Assembly (NCBI RefSeq): GCF_009758205.1
Contig: NZ_WRXN01000007.1
Span: 310,001 to 374,000 of the forward strand
DNA length: 64,000 nt
Direction of reading: 5' to 3'
Source: Chitinophaga tropicalis
Lineage (GTDB): Bacteria; Bacteroidota; Bacteroidia; Chitinophagales; Chitinophagaceae
Positions 33,408 to 42,567 of the stretch are shown here, piece after piece. The translations under genes were made by a program, and so were the position numbers. The notes under the pieces are model-generated. The model saw only the letters and a list, made by a program, of their open reading frames with translations, was not told the DNA's origin and made no database searches. Positions within the stretch are counted from its first letter, which is position 1; each line of letters opens with the position of its first letter.

Positions 33408-34541
33408 TTATTCCAGTAACCATCCGGCCAGCTGTGAACCCACAGCAGAACCAATAGCAACGCCCATTCCGCCCATCCGGACGCCCAGAATTACAGAGTT
33501 AGAATAATGTTTTACAAGGGGTTGCCGGTTACTGCCAAAAGCCATAATACCCGTCCACCGGTCTGCCACCGTGAAAGAAAGACCAGGTAGAATAATGTTA
33601 CGCAACCGGTTTTCCAGTTCCTCCTGGATACGGAGATTAAGTTCAAAATGAGTGGTAGCTTCCCCCCCAAAATCAAGATTACGCCCACCGCCAAAAAGTA
33701 CCCTTCCCTCCAGCTCACGGAAATAATAATATCCTTCTTCCATATGGAAGATGCCTTTAAATGGTAGCCCCGGTATCACCCCGGTAATCAGTACCTGCCC
33801 CCTTCCCGGCTGCAGGTCAAGGTCCGGCAATAATTGCCGGGTAAAAGCATTCGTGCAGACCGCTATCTTCCGGCAGGAAAAAACTATCTGGTCCGTACCA
33901 TCACTGCGTAATACAACTACAGATACGCCCGTTCCTGTTTCTTCCATATCAGTGATCGTACAGCCGGTCTTGATCTCCACTCCTCTCTCTATGGCCATAT
34001 CTATCAGGCCACGCATCATTTTACCGGTATGCAGCTCTCCTTCATAGTTATTGCTGATAAGGGCCTTTACATAATTCCTGTTAAAACCAAAAAAAGGTAC
34101 CTTCTCGTTGGCAGAAGAAAAAGCATCCCCTTTTAATAAAGGACGCAGCAGGTCATTCACCCGGTCCATTTGCTGCAGGGCAGGTTCCTCAGCTACTCCA
34201 ATCAGCTCGTAGCTGCCATTCTCATGGTAATCCATACGGCCGTCTCCCAGCCTTTGCCGGAGCATCTGTAACCCCTTGCGGCGCAATTCCAGCAGGGCCA
34301 GAACATCAGCTTCAGGCATGGTATCCAGGTCTGCCAGCAGTTCTGTAAGACTGCCTATACAGGCAAAACCCGCATTTTTTGTACTCGCGCCTGTAGGAAG
34401 GATATCCCTTTCCAGCACCAGCACACGGGCAGCCGGCTGCCGCTCTTTCAGGCTGATAGCAGTAGAAAGGCCCACAATCCCACTGCCGGCAATAATATAA
34501 TCGTATTGTAAAAGACTTTGCTTTTCCCAGAAACTGAGCAT
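33408..34541 (-). CDS. FAD-dependent oxidoreductase (DAO/glycine oxidase-like)
   Basis: A 377-residue flavoprotein with an N-terminal FAD-binding Rossmann motif, IIAGSGIVGLSTAISLKERQP (about residues 16-36), strand-two acid in VLERDILPTGASTKNAGFA, and a C-terminal block DRWTGIMAFGSNRQPLVKHYSNSVILGVRMGGMGVAIG that closes the FAD site as in DAO-family enzymes. Likely oxidises an amino or hydroxy acid; the substrate cannot be deduced. Twelve nucleotides separate it from the upstream quinone-reductase-like gene, so the two probably form one unit. Confidence 0.85.
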   Translation of the reverse strand: MLSFWEKQSLLQYDYIIAGSGIVGLSTAISLKERQPAARVLVLERDILPTGASTKNAGFACIGSLTELLADLDTMPEADVLALLELRRKGLQMLRQRLGDGRMDYHENGSYELIGVAEEPALQQMDRVNDLLRPLLKGDAFSSANEKVPFFGFNRNYVKALISNNYEGELHTGKMMRGLIDMAIERGVEIKTGCTITDMEETGTGVSVVVLRSDGTDQIVFSCRKIAVCTNAFTRQLLPDLDLQPGRGQVLITGVIPGLPFKGIFHMEEGYYYFRELEGRVLFGGGRNLDFGGEATTHFELNLRIQEELENRLRNIILPGLSFTVADRWTGIMAFGSNRQPLVKHYSNSVILGVRMGGMGVAIGSAVGSQLAGWLLE

Positions 34542-34553
34542 AACGGGAAACGA

Positions 34554-35507
34554 TTAAAGAGTGAGTACTATCTTTCCCTTCACATGGCCGCCTTCCAGCA
34601 CTTTATGCGCCCTGGCCACTTCTTCCAGCGGATAAGTACCATCTATATATATCTTCAGCCGGTTGTTGTCCAGCAACAATGCCAGTTGCTCTATTCTTTC
34701 ACCGGAAGGACGTACAGACATCCATTTCACCCTGACGTTTTTCTCCCGGGCTTTAGCTATTACTGCCGGATCATCCTTGTACATACTGGGTAGAGATACC
34801 AGTACGCCGCCCGGACTTAACACATCAATGGAACGCAGGGCTGTTTCCCCTCCCATGCCATCTATCACCACATCCATATTATCCACAGCTTCCTCAAAAG
34901 GCTGTGCTTTATAATCTATAGGCTGGTCGGCGCCCAGCTGTTGTAAAAATGCCTGGTTCTCTGCAGATGCAGTACCCGCCACAAAACAGCGTTTCCATTT
35001 GGCCAGCTGCACTGCTATATGGCCTACACCACCAGCAGCAGCCTGGATCAGCACTCTTTGGCCCCAGGTGATCCCCGCATGATCAAATAAAGCTTCCCAG
35101 GCGGTTAATCCGGCAAGGGCCGAAGCGGCAGCTTCTTCAAAAGAAATGTTCCTGGGAATAATGGCAAACTCCTCTTCATTTACCACTGCATATTCGGCGT
35201 ACGCATTGGCTGCATCAGGAAACCTGCTCATACCGAAAATCCGGTCACCCGTCACAAACCGGCTCACTTCCTCTCCCACACTGACTACCTCTCCCGCTAT
35301 ATCCCAACCCAGGATGGCAGGCAATGTAAAATGGCTGGCATAACCTTTACCTGAACGCGTTTTAAAATCAACAGGGTTCAATCCTACCGCCCTCACTTTC
35401 ACCAGGACTTCCCCCGCTGCCGGCAGCGGCACCGGCACTTTTTCTATCCTGAAGGTCTCAGCGGGTCCAAACTCAGGCAAGACAGCTGCCTGCATAAAGT
35501 TGCTCAT
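34554..35507 (-). CDS. Zinc-independent alcohol dehydrogenase / quinone oxidoreductase family enzyme
   Basis: About 317 residues of the MDR superfamily, quinone-reductase branch: GEVLVKVRAVGLNPVDFKTRSG, GWDIAGEVVSVGEEV, GDRIFGM, the NADPH-binding LIQAAAGGVGHIAVQLAK and the C-terminal AHKVLEGGHVKGKIVLT. Structural-zinc cysteines are absent, as usual for this branch. The start at 35507 (MSNFMQAAVLPEFGP) is chosen over the open frame to 35651, which would run through the ilvA terminator. A 10-bp inverted repeat lies upstream, suggesting dedicated control. Confidence 0.9.
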   Translation of the reverse strand: MSNFMQAAVLPEFGPAETFRIEKVPVPLPAAGEVLVKVRAVGLNPVDFKTRSGKGYASHFTLPAILGWDIAGEVVSVGEEVSRFVTGDRIFGMSRFPDAANAYAEYAVVNEEEFAIIPRNISFEEAAASALAGLTAWEALFDHAGITWGQRVLIQAAAGGVGHIAVQLAKWKRCFVAGTASAENQAFLQQLGADQPIDYKAQPFEEAVDNMDVVIDGMGGETALRSIDVLSPGGVLVSLPSMYKDDPAVIAKAREKNVRVKWMSVRPSGERIEQLALLLDNNRLKIYIDGTYPLEEVARAHKVLEGGHVKGKIVLTL

Positions 35508-35569
35508 GGATACAGTAATTTGGTTCAAAATACCGATAAAAAAGGAAAAAGGGATATATGAAGAAAGGA

Positions 35570-35597
35570 CGTTATGTTTGATAACCAAAACATAACG
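35570..35597. promoter_or_regulatory. Inverted repeat operator candidate upstream of the quinone-reductase-like gene
   Basis: CGTTATGTTT (35570-35579) and AAACATAACG (35588-35597) are exact complements around an 8-nt spacer, 63-90 nt before the ATG. The geometry fits a dimeric winged-helix regulator such as HxlR or MarR types that often control quinone reductases; no regulator gene is adjacent. Confidence 0.5.
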
Positions 35598-35601
35598 CCA
35601 T

Positions 35602-35642
35602 AAAAAAAGCCGCTCCTGTTCCTGGCAGAAGCGGCTTCTTTT
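35602..35642 (-). terminator. Terminator of the ilv operon
   Basis: Minus strand AGCCGCT pairs with AGCGGCT with an inner CTG/CAG extension, followed by a run of U residues, 22 nt after the ilvA stop codon. Confidence 0.85.
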
Positions 35643-35663
35643 TTTGCACAATGCGCTAAAAGC

Positions 35664-36920
35664 TTATACCAAATAACCGAAAAGATTATCATTCTTGTTC
35701 AGCTCTGTAAAATGAATATTATACTTACGGAAATTAGCCAGCAGGATATCATAATCTTCCCTCTTCTTCAGTTCCACACCTATAAGCGCCGGTCCGGTTT
35801 CCTTGTTATGTTTCTGTATAAATTCAAAACGCGTAATATCATCGTCCGGTCCCAGTACATGGTTCACAAACTCTTTCAGAGCGCCGGGACGTTGTACAAA
35901 ACGGATAATGAAGTAATGCTTTAATCCTTCATATAACAGGGAACGTTCCTTTATTTCCTGCATACGGTCAATATCATTGTTACTGCCGCTCACTACGCAC
36001 ACCACTTTCTTTCCTTCTATTTCCTTTGCATAGTAATCCAGTGCTGCTATAGACAATGCACCTGCCGGTTCCACCACGATAGCGTCTTCATTATATAGTC
36101 TCAGTATAGTAGAGCAAACCTTCCCTTCCGGTACCAGCTGCATTTTGGTCAGTATATCTTTACAGATCTCAAAAGTGAGGGTACCTACCCTTTTCACCGC
36201 CGCACCATCCACAAAACGTTCTATTTCACCAAGAGTAACAGGTGCACCTGCTTCCAGGGCGCGCGTCATGGAAGGAGCGCCTTCCGGTTCTACACCAATG
36301 ATAGCCGTATTCGGACTGTAAGTCTTAAAATAGGTACCTACGCCGGATGCCAGTCCGCCACCGCCTATAGGCACAAAAATATAATCAACCTGGGCCTGGT
36401 CTTCCAGTATTTCTACTGCAACAGTGCCCTGGCCTTCAATTATCTTAGGGTCATCGAATGGAGGGATAAAGGTCATGCCATGCGTCCGGGTAAATGCCTG
36501 GGCTTCAGCAGCACAATCATCAAAAGTATCACCCACCAGTTTGATCTCTATATTATCGCCGCCAAACATGTTCACCTGGTTCACTTTCTGCTTGGGAGTG
36601 ATAATAGGCATGAAAACCACACCTTTGATATCCAGCTGCCGGCAGGCATAAGCAAAACCCTGGGCATGGTTGCCGGCACTGGCGCAGGTTACTCCTTTCG
36701 CCAGAATCTCTTTGTCCAGGCTGCTAATCAGGTTGTACGCACCACGTAATTTATAAGAACGCACAATCTGCATATCTTCCCTCTTGAGATAGATATCTGC
36801 ATTATACCTGCGGGAGAGCGTTGCGCTATAGGTAAGCGGAGTACGGTTCACCACAGGTTTCAACTTCACCGCTGCATCTAGGATATTGAGCGGATTAACA
36901 CTTGTTAGTACCTGGGACAT
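35664..36920 (-). CDS. ilvA: Threonine ammonia-lyase (threonine deaminase)
   Basis: A 418-residue PLP enzyme making 2-oxobutanoate for isoleucine. Fold type II motifs: the PLP lysine in LRGAYNL-preceding IVRSYKLRGAYN, CASAGNHAQGFAYA, VPIGGGGLASGVG and VCVVSGSNNDI. The C-terminal 90 residues form a single ACT-like regulatory domain (HYFIIRFVQRPGALKEFVNHVLG), shorter than the double domain of E. coli IlvA. Last gene of the ilv operon; 103 nt from ilvC, with a long transcribed stem-loop between them. Confidence 0.95.
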   Translation of the reverse strand: MSQVLTSVNPLNILDAAVKLKPVVNRTPLTYSATLSRRYNADIYLKREDMQIVRSYKLRGAYNLISSLDKEILAKGVTCASAGNHAQGFAYACRQLDIKGVVFMPIITPKQKVNQVNMFGGDNIEIKLVGDTFDDCAAEAQAFTRTHGMTFIPPFDDPKIIEGQGTVAVEILEDQAQVDYIFVPIGGGGLASGVGTYFKTYSPNTAIIGVEPEGAPSMTRALEAGAPVTLGEIERFVDGAAVKRVGTLTFEICKDILTKMQLVPEGKVCSTILRLYNEDAIVVEPAGALSIAALDYYAKEIEGKKVVCVVSGSNNDIDRMQEIKERSLLYEGLKHYFIIRFVQRPGALKEFVNHVLGPDDDITRFEFIQKHNKETGPALIGVELKKREDYDILLANFRKYNIHFTELNKNDNLFGYLV

Positions 36921-36934
36921 ATTTCATCATTAAA

Positions 36935-37002
36935 AAATGACCAATCACGGACTACGAACGAAGATCTGAGTGACTGCATCCGTAATCCGCAATTGATCAT
37001 TT
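36935..37002 (-). promoter_or_regulatory. 24-bp intercistronic stem-loop between ilvC and ilvA
   Basis: Arms 36935-36958 and 36979-37002 are inverted repeats with five differences, all transitions. On the minus-strand transcript all five become G-U pairs, so the RNA stem is continuous for 24 bp with a 20-nt loop; on the opposite strand they would be A-C mismatches. There is no U-run, so this is a structural or processing element rather than a terminator. Confidence 0.6.
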
Positions 37003-37023
37003 AGATCGTTATAATTTGTATAA

Positions 37024-38067
37024 TTACGCGTTAGGACGCAGCTTTCTTACAGCCGCACCTGCCTGCCACATTTCGCTTTCACGAAGTTCTTTCAGTTCTT
37101 CGTTCAGCTTTTCACGGTAGTCAGGAGTGCTGTTGGATGCGATAGAGCGTGCAGCTTCTTTACCGCTTTTTACGCTTTCATACAGCTCTTCAAATACAGG
37201 CTGGGAAGCAGCTTTGAATTTCTTCCACCAGTCCAGCGCACCACGCTGAGCAGTAGTAGAACAGTTAGCATACATCCAGTCCATACCGTTTTCTGCTACC
37301 AGCGGCATCAGTGACTGGGTCAGCTCTTCTACTGTTTCATTGAAAGCTTCAGACGGAGAGTGACCGTTCTTACGCAGTACTTCGTACTGTGCGGCGAAGA
37401 TACCCTGAATAGCACCCATCAGTGAACCACGTTCGCCTGTCAGGTCAGATGTAACTTCTTTCAGGAAATCTGTTTCAAACAGGTAACCGGAACCAACGCC
37501 AATACCCAGTGCAATAACACGATCACGTGCTTTACCGGTAGCGTCCTGGAATATTGCAAAACTGGAGTTCAGACCCTGACCCGCCAGGAACAACCTGCGC
37601 AGAGATGTACCGGAACCTTTAGGTGCTACCAGGATCACGTCTACGTCAGCCGGAGGAATAATACCAGTCTGGTCTTTATAAGTAATACCAAAACCATGGG
37701 AGAAATACAGTGCTTTACCTTTGGTCAGGTGTGGTTTTAAAGTAGGCCACAGGGAGATCTGACCGGCATCACTCAGCAGGAACTGGATGATAGTACCTTT
37801 TGAAGCAGCTTCTTCGATCTCGAACAGTGTCTGACCTGGTACCCAGCCATCAGCGATAGCTTTATCCCATGTTTTAGAACCTTTACGCTGTCCTACAATC
37901 ACGTTGAACCCGTTGTCTTTCAGATTCAATGCCTGGCCGGGACCTTGCACGCCGTAACCAATAATAGCTATCACTTCGTTCTTCAGCACTTCTCTAGCTT
38001 TTTCCATGGGGAATTCTTCTCTGGTTACTACGTCTTCCAGTACCCCTCCAAAATTGATGGTTGCCAT
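37024..38067 (-). CDS. ilvC: Ketol-acid reductoisomerase
   Basis: A 347-residue enzyme that isomerises and reduces acetolactate or acetohydroxybutyrate. The Rossmann motif is IAIIGYGVQGPGQALNLKDNG; the loop GQRKGSKTWDKA after strand two carries the Arg and Ser usually linked to NADPH use. Metal ligands lie in the EVTSDLTGERGSLMGAIQG helix and FNETVEELTQSL. Between single-knotted (about 330) and double-length classes in size. It lies 40 nt after ilvN. Confidence 0.96.
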   Translation of the reverse strand: MATINFGGVLEDVVTREEFPMEKAREVLKNEVIAIIGYGVQGPGQALNLKDNGFNVIVGQRKGSKTWDKAIADGWVPGQTLFEIEEAASKGTIIQFLLSDAGQISLWPTLKPHLTKGKALYFSHGFGITYKDQTGIIPPADVDVILVAPKGSGTSLRRLFLAGQGLNSSFAIFQDATGKARDRVIALGIGVGSGYLFETDFLKEVTSDLTGERGSLMGAIQGIFAAQYEVLRKNGHSPSEAFNETVEELTQSLMPLVAENGMDWMYANCSTTAQRGALDWWKKFKAASQPVFEELYESVKSGKEAARSIASNSTPDYREKLNEELKELRESEMWQAGAAVRKLRPNA

Positions 38068-38107
38068 GTTTTGATAGTGTTTGTTTTATTTATTGAATTA
38101 TTTAAAA

Positions 38108-38698
38108 CTAGATGCTTTCTTCTTCAGCTGATACCTCTGTATGAGCAGTATATCTTGCCTGTTTCAGATTGTCAGGACGCTGTGCTTCCAGCTCCTTCAG
38201 GTGGTCATGGAAACGACGGCTCCATTTCACAATGGCAACTCTCCCGCTCTTGGAATATTCTATCAGCCCATAGGGTGCCAGTTTGGCCTGCAGGGCTATC
38301 AGCTCTTCCTGGTGACCGGTCTTCTCCAGCACAAAATATTCATCTGTGATGGTGAGAATACGGGCATTGTTCTCCCGGATCAGCTGTTCAATATTACCAT
38401 TCTTCAGCGCCTTGGTAGATATCTTGTACAACGCCAGTTCCTGGTACACCACTTCGTCTTCCTCATGTACAAAAGCACGGTGAATCTCTATCAGCCTTTC
38501 TATCTGACCTACTATCTTCTCCAGCTTCGACTTTTCAGACAATACGGTGATGATAAATTTATATACGCCCGGGATCTCCGTTTCAGCCGTTGTCAGACTG
38601 GTGATGTTAATGCCCCGGCGGGTAAAGATAACAGTGATACGGTTCGTGATACCGATCCTGTCTTCCGTATATACCGTTACTGTATATTCTTTTTGCAT
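38108..38698 (-). CDS. ilvN: Acetolactate synthase small (regulatory) subunit
   Basis: A 196-residue regulatory subunit with an N-terminal ACT domain (EYTVTVYTEDRIGITNRITVIFTRRGINITSL) and a second ACT-like C-terminal domain, where valine feedback usually acts. The open frame extends to a TTG at 38743, but the ATG at 38698 (MQKEYTVTVYTEDR) matches the family and removes the overlap with ilvB. Confidence 0.93.
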   Translation of the reverse strand: MQKEYTVTVYTEDRIGITNRITVIFTRRGINITSLTTAETEIPGVYKFIITVLSEKSKLEKIVGQIERLIEIHRAFVHEEDEVVYQELALYKISTKALKNGNIEQLIRENNARILTITDEYFVLEKTGHQEELIALQAKLAPYGLIEYSKSGRVAIVKWSRRFHDHLKELEAQRPDNLKQARYTAHTEVSAEEESI

Positions 38699-38735
38699 AG
38701 TGTTCGTGTTAATGATTGCTGATTCCTTATTCCTG

Positions 38736-40490
38736 CTACTCAAGCCTGATATTAGCTATCGGCTGACCGGAAGGTACCATTGGGAATACATTGTCTTCTT
38801 TCTCCACAACTACTTCCAGCAGATATGCACCATTGTGGGAGATCATCTCGTCCACAGCAGCAGTGATATCAGCACGGTCTGTCACTTTTCTGCCCGGAAT
38901 GAAGAACCCTTTGGCTATCTGCACAAAGTCAGGATTGATCATCTCTGTAGAAGAATAACGTTTATCAAAAAACAATTGTTGCCACTGACGCACCATACCC
39001 AGGAAGTTGTTGTTCAGGATCACGATCTTCACACCGATCTCTGACTGGTATATCGTACCCAGCTCCTGCAACGTCATCTGGAAACAACCATCACCAATCA
39101 CAGCCACTACTTCCTTTTCCGGCGTTCCTACCTTCGCGCCCATTGCGGCAGGCAATGCAAAGCCCATAGTACCCATACCGCCAGAGGTGATATTGGTATT
39201 AGGGTCCTGGAATCGATAGTAACGGGAAGCGATCATCTGGTGCTGCCCTACGTCCGTTACCAGTACAGCTTTACCCGCTGTCCTTTCAGAGATCAGGCGT
39301 ACCACCTCCGCCATCTTTAAACCACCTTCAGCAGGATAAAGTTCTTTCTTCGATACCTTTTCTTCTTCTTTTTTATCCGCCTCACGGAATTGCTGGATCC
39401 ACGCATCATGCTGCTGCGGTTTTACCAGCTCCAGCAGCGCCTCCAGGGCAGTCTTTGCATCCGCATGTACCGCTACATCCGCTTTAATGATCTTATTGAT
39501 CTCAGCTGCATCTATTTCAATGTGGATCACTTTCGCCTGCTTCACATACTGTGTTACATCACCTGTGATACGGTCGTCAAAACGCATACCTACGGCAATC
39601 AGCACATCACATTCATTCGTCATGATGTTGGGCGCATAGTTACCATGCATACCCAGGTAACCTACATATTTCGGATGGTCAACCGGTACGGCTGACAAGC
39701 CAAGCAAAGTAGACGCTATCGGGATACCCGCTTTCTCTGCTAATGCTATCAGTTCCTTCTCCGCACCGGAAAGCAATACTCCGTGGCCACAGAAAATATA
39801 TGGACGCTGTGCATTGTTGATCAGTTCAGCTGCCGCTTTCACCGCTTCAGTATCCAGTTTTGGTACCGGGCGGTAACTACGGATATAATCACATTTCTTA
39901 TATTCAAAATCAAACTTCGCTACCTGCGCATTCCTCGTAATATCCACCAGTACAGGTCCTGGACGGCCGCTGCCCGCAATATAGAATGCTTTGGCAATAG
40001 CCCCCGGAATGTCTTCCGGACGCGTTACCTGTATATTCCATTTGGTGATAGGCATGGTAATACCTATTACATCCGTTTCCTGGAAAGCGTCAGTACCCAG
40101 CAAATGCGCTGCCACCTGTCCGGTAATACACACCATAGGGGTAGAATCCATATAAGCATCTGCCAGACCTGTTACCAGGTTGGTAGCACCGGGGCCGGAA
40201 GTGGCAAACACCACCCCTACCTTGCCGGAAGTACGGGCATAACCCTGGGCAGCATGGGTAGCGCCCTGTTCATGACGGACCAATATATGATGAACTTCAT
40301 TCTGAAAATCGTAAAGGGCATCATAAATAGGCATAATAGCGCCTCCCGGATAGCCGAAAATGGTTTCTACACCTTCTGCAATCAGCGAGCGGATCACTGC
40401 CTCAGAACCGCTGATATTAGGTAGAACGGCAGCTGCCGCACTCTTTCCAGCCAGCTCAGGCTTCATCGGTAACACATCCTTCTGTTGCAT
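38736..40490 (-). CDS. ilvB: Acetolactate synthase large (catalytic) subunit
   Basis: A 584-residue ThDP-dependent enzyme that condenses pyruvate with pyruvate or 2-oxobutanoate. Three-domain layout: EGVETIFGYPGGAIMPIYDAL with HEQGATHAAQGYAR (the catalytic Glu), the middle domain, then the ThDP motif GDGCFQMTLQELGTIYQSEIGVKIVILNNN. The ATG at 40490 (MQQKDVLP) is used; a TTG three codons earlier and an ATG at 40466 are alternatives. It overlaps the end of ilvD by about 35 nt, supporting translational coupling. Confidence 0.95.
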   Translation of the reverse strand: MQQKDVLPMKPELAGKSAAAAVLPNISGSEAVIRSLIAEGVETIFGYPGGAIMPIYDALYDFQNEVHHILVRHEQGATHAAQGYARTSGKVGVVFATSGPGATNLVTGLADAYMDSTPMVCITGQVAAHLLGTDAFQETDVIGITMPITKWNIQVTRPEDIPGAIAKAFYIAGSGRPGPVLVDITRNAQVAKFDFEYKKCDYIRSYRPVPKLDTEAVKAAAELINNAQRPYIFCGHGVLLSGAEKELIALAEKAGIPIASTLLGLSAVPVDHPKYVGYLGMHGNYAPNIMTNECDVLIAVGMRFDDRITGDVTQYVKQAKVIHIEIDAAEINKIIKADVAVHADAKTALEALLELVKPQQHDAWIQQFREADKKEEEKVSKKELYPAEGGLKMAEVVRLISERTAGKAVLVTDVGQHQMIASRYYRFQDPNTNITSGGMGTMGFALPAAMGAKVGTPEKEVVAVIGDGCFQMTLQELGTIYQSEIGVKIVILNNNFLGMVRQWQQLFFDKRYSSTEMINPDFVQIAKGFFIPGRKVTDRADITAAVDEMISHNGAYLLEVVVEKEDNVFPMVPSGQPIANIRLE

Positions 40491-42135
40491 CTGAAACAAG
40501 TTTTGCGTATTTTAATAATATACCGTTTGATGCTTTCAATGCAGGTTTTACCCAACTGGCCTTACGGGCGGCGAGTTCCTCTGCGCTCACTTCCAGCACG
40601 ATCGAGTTCTTCTCAGCATCTATTTCAATAATATCGTCATCCTGTACCAGGGCTATGGTACCACCTTCATAAGCTTCAGGCGTAATATGCCCTACCACAA
40701 AGCCATGGGTACCGCCGGAGAAGCGGCCATCAGTGATCAATGCCACACTCTTGCCCAGGCCCACACCCATGATAGCAGAAGTCGGCTTCAGCATTTCAGG
40801 CATACCAGGTGCGCCTTTAGGCCCTACCTGCCTGATCACCACAACATCCCCTTTCTTCACACGTCCGCTCTGGATACCTGCAATCAGCTCAAATTCACCA
40901 TCAAATACACGTGCAGGACCACGGAAGCTCAATCCTTCCTTACCGGTTATCTTTGCCACTGAACCCCTCTCTGCCAGGTTACCATACAGTATCTGTATGT
41001 GACCGGAAGCTTTGATAGGCTTTTCCAGCGGAACAATAATGTCTTGCGATTCAAATTCCAGTTCCGGTACGCTTTCCAGGTTCTCTGCCAGCGTTTTACC
41101 GGTTACAGTCAGGCAATTACCATGCAGGTAACCCCTCTTCAGCAGGTATTTCATTACCAGCGGAACACCTCCGATGTCATGAAGGTCCTGCATCATATAC
41201 TTACCACTCGGCTTCAGATCTGCAATAAAAGGAGTTTTATCACTGATACGCTGAAAATCGTTCAGCGTAAATTTGATATCTACTGATTTTGCAATAGCTA
41301 TCAGGTGCAGTACCGCATTAGTACTACCTCCCAGCGCCATTACCACAGTTGCGGCATTCTCAAATGCCTCAAAGGTCATAATGTCCCTGGGCTTAATATC
41401 TTTTTCCAGCAGCAGACGGATATACTTACCTGCTTCCTCACATTCCTGCTGCTTTTCCTTACTTTTCGCAGGGCTGGAAGAGCTGTAGGGAAGGCTCATA
41501 CCCATTGCCTCAATGGCTGAAGACATGGTATTCGCCGTATACATACCGCCACAGGCGCCGGCGCCCGGGCAGGAATTCATTACTATTCCTTTATAGTCCT
41601 CATCATTCAGGGTACCCGCTATTCTCTGGCCCAAAGCCTCAAAAGAAGAGATAATGTTCAGGTCCTGTCCTTTATATTTACCAGGAGCTATCGTACCACC
41701 ATATACCATAATGGCAGGACGGTTCAGACGGCCCATTGCCATAAGGGAACCAGGCATGTTCTTATCACATCCCGGAACAGTGATGAGGGCATCATAATAC
41801 TGTGCGCCGCATACAGTTTCAATAGAATCCGCAATCAGATCACGGCTGACCAGGGAATAACGCATACCGGGTGTACCATTGCTCATACCATCACTGACGC
41901 CTATGGTATGAAATGTCAGTCCCACAAGATCGTTTGCCCAGACCCCTTTTTTGACCTGCTGAGCAAGATCATTAAGGTGCATATTGCAGGTGTTACCGTC
42001 ATAGCCCATGCTGGCAATGCCAACCTGCGCTTTCTTCAGGTCCTCTTCGGTTAAACCTATGCCATACAGCTGCGCCTGTGCGGCTGGCTGTGTAGGGTCC
42101 TGGGTGAGCGTTTTGCTGTACTTGTTCAATTCCAT
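40456..42135 (-). CDS. ilvD: Dihydroxy-acid dehydratase
   Basis: A 559-residue iron-sulfur enzyme producing the 2-oxo acids before the final transamination to Val and Ile. Cluster cysteines are recognisable in YDGNTCNMHL, VPGCDKNMPG and NSCPGAGACGGMYTANTM, and the C-terminal block has ALITDGRFSGGTHGFVVGHI. Length is typical. It begins 432 nt after ilvE, an unusually long intercistronic gap that holds several hairpins. Confidence 0.96.
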   Translation of the reverse strand: MELNKYSKTLTQDPTQPAAQAQLYGIGLTEEDLKKAQVGIASMGYDGNTCNMHLNDLAQQVKKGVWANDLVGLTFHTIGVSDGMSNGTPGMRYSLVSRDLIADSIETVCGAQYYDALITVPGCDKNMPGSLMAMGRLNRPAIMVYGGTIAPGKYKGQDLNIISSFEALGQRIAGTLNDEDYKGIVMNSCPGAGACGGMYTANTMSSAIEAMGMSLPYSSSSPAKSKEKQQECEEAGKYIRLLLEKDIKPRDIMTFEAFENAATVVMALGGSTNAVLHLIAIAKSVDIKFTLNDFQRISDKTPFIADLKPSGKYMMQDLHDIGGVPLVMKYLLKRGYLHGNCLTVTGKTLAENLESVPELEFESQDIIVPLEKPIKASGHIQILYGNLAERGSVAKITGKEGLSFRGPARVFDGEFELIAGIQSGRVKKGDVVVIRQVGPKGAPGMPEMLKPTSAIMGVGLGKSVALITDGRFSGGTHGFVVGHITPEAYEGGTIALVQDDDIIEIDAEKNSIVLEVSAEELAARKASWVKPALKASNGILLKYAKLVSDATEGCVTDEA

Positions 42136-42567
42136 CTGTCTGTTATTTATTTCCTGATTGCGATGTTAAGTAGGGTACAAAATAGCGGCTATATGGCGCA
42201 AGTTCCAAACCAATTACTGACAGGTTAGCCGGTATTCAAATCTCTTCGATTTATGGCTAAACCCGCACTGGTACTGGATAACGTACCTCTAAAAATCCAA
42301 ATTCCAACTTATTAAAAAATGCTTTAACGGGAGGCTGTATAAATGAGTCTGTGTTGGAAAAGGTAAGGGTGGGGCTGTTTCCGGGAAGTATAAAAGGCAG
42401 AAATCCCCCCTTTAATACTTCCCGCTACACTGCGCCCATTTGAGGAAGCCCGCTGCAGTGTATATATTTCTTTAGATCTCTATGCAATACCATACCCCTC
42501 CAGGTATGATATATTGAAGAATACCTGAATAAGTCTATGATATATAACGCTTACAGTAAAGCAGCCA
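42136..42567 (-). promoter_or_regulatory. Structured 432-nt gap between ilvE and ilvD
   Basis: No gene. On the minus-strand transcript there are, in order: CAGGTAT...ATACCTG (42521-42527 with 42501-42507), competing with CATACC...GGTATG (42503-42508 with 42491-42496); an 8-bp stem (42455-42462 with 42426-42433); and a 15-of-16-bp stem CGGGAAGTATTAAAGG (42409-42424 with 42382-42397). None has a following U-run. Nearest promoter-like boxes are imperfect. Confidence 0.5.
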
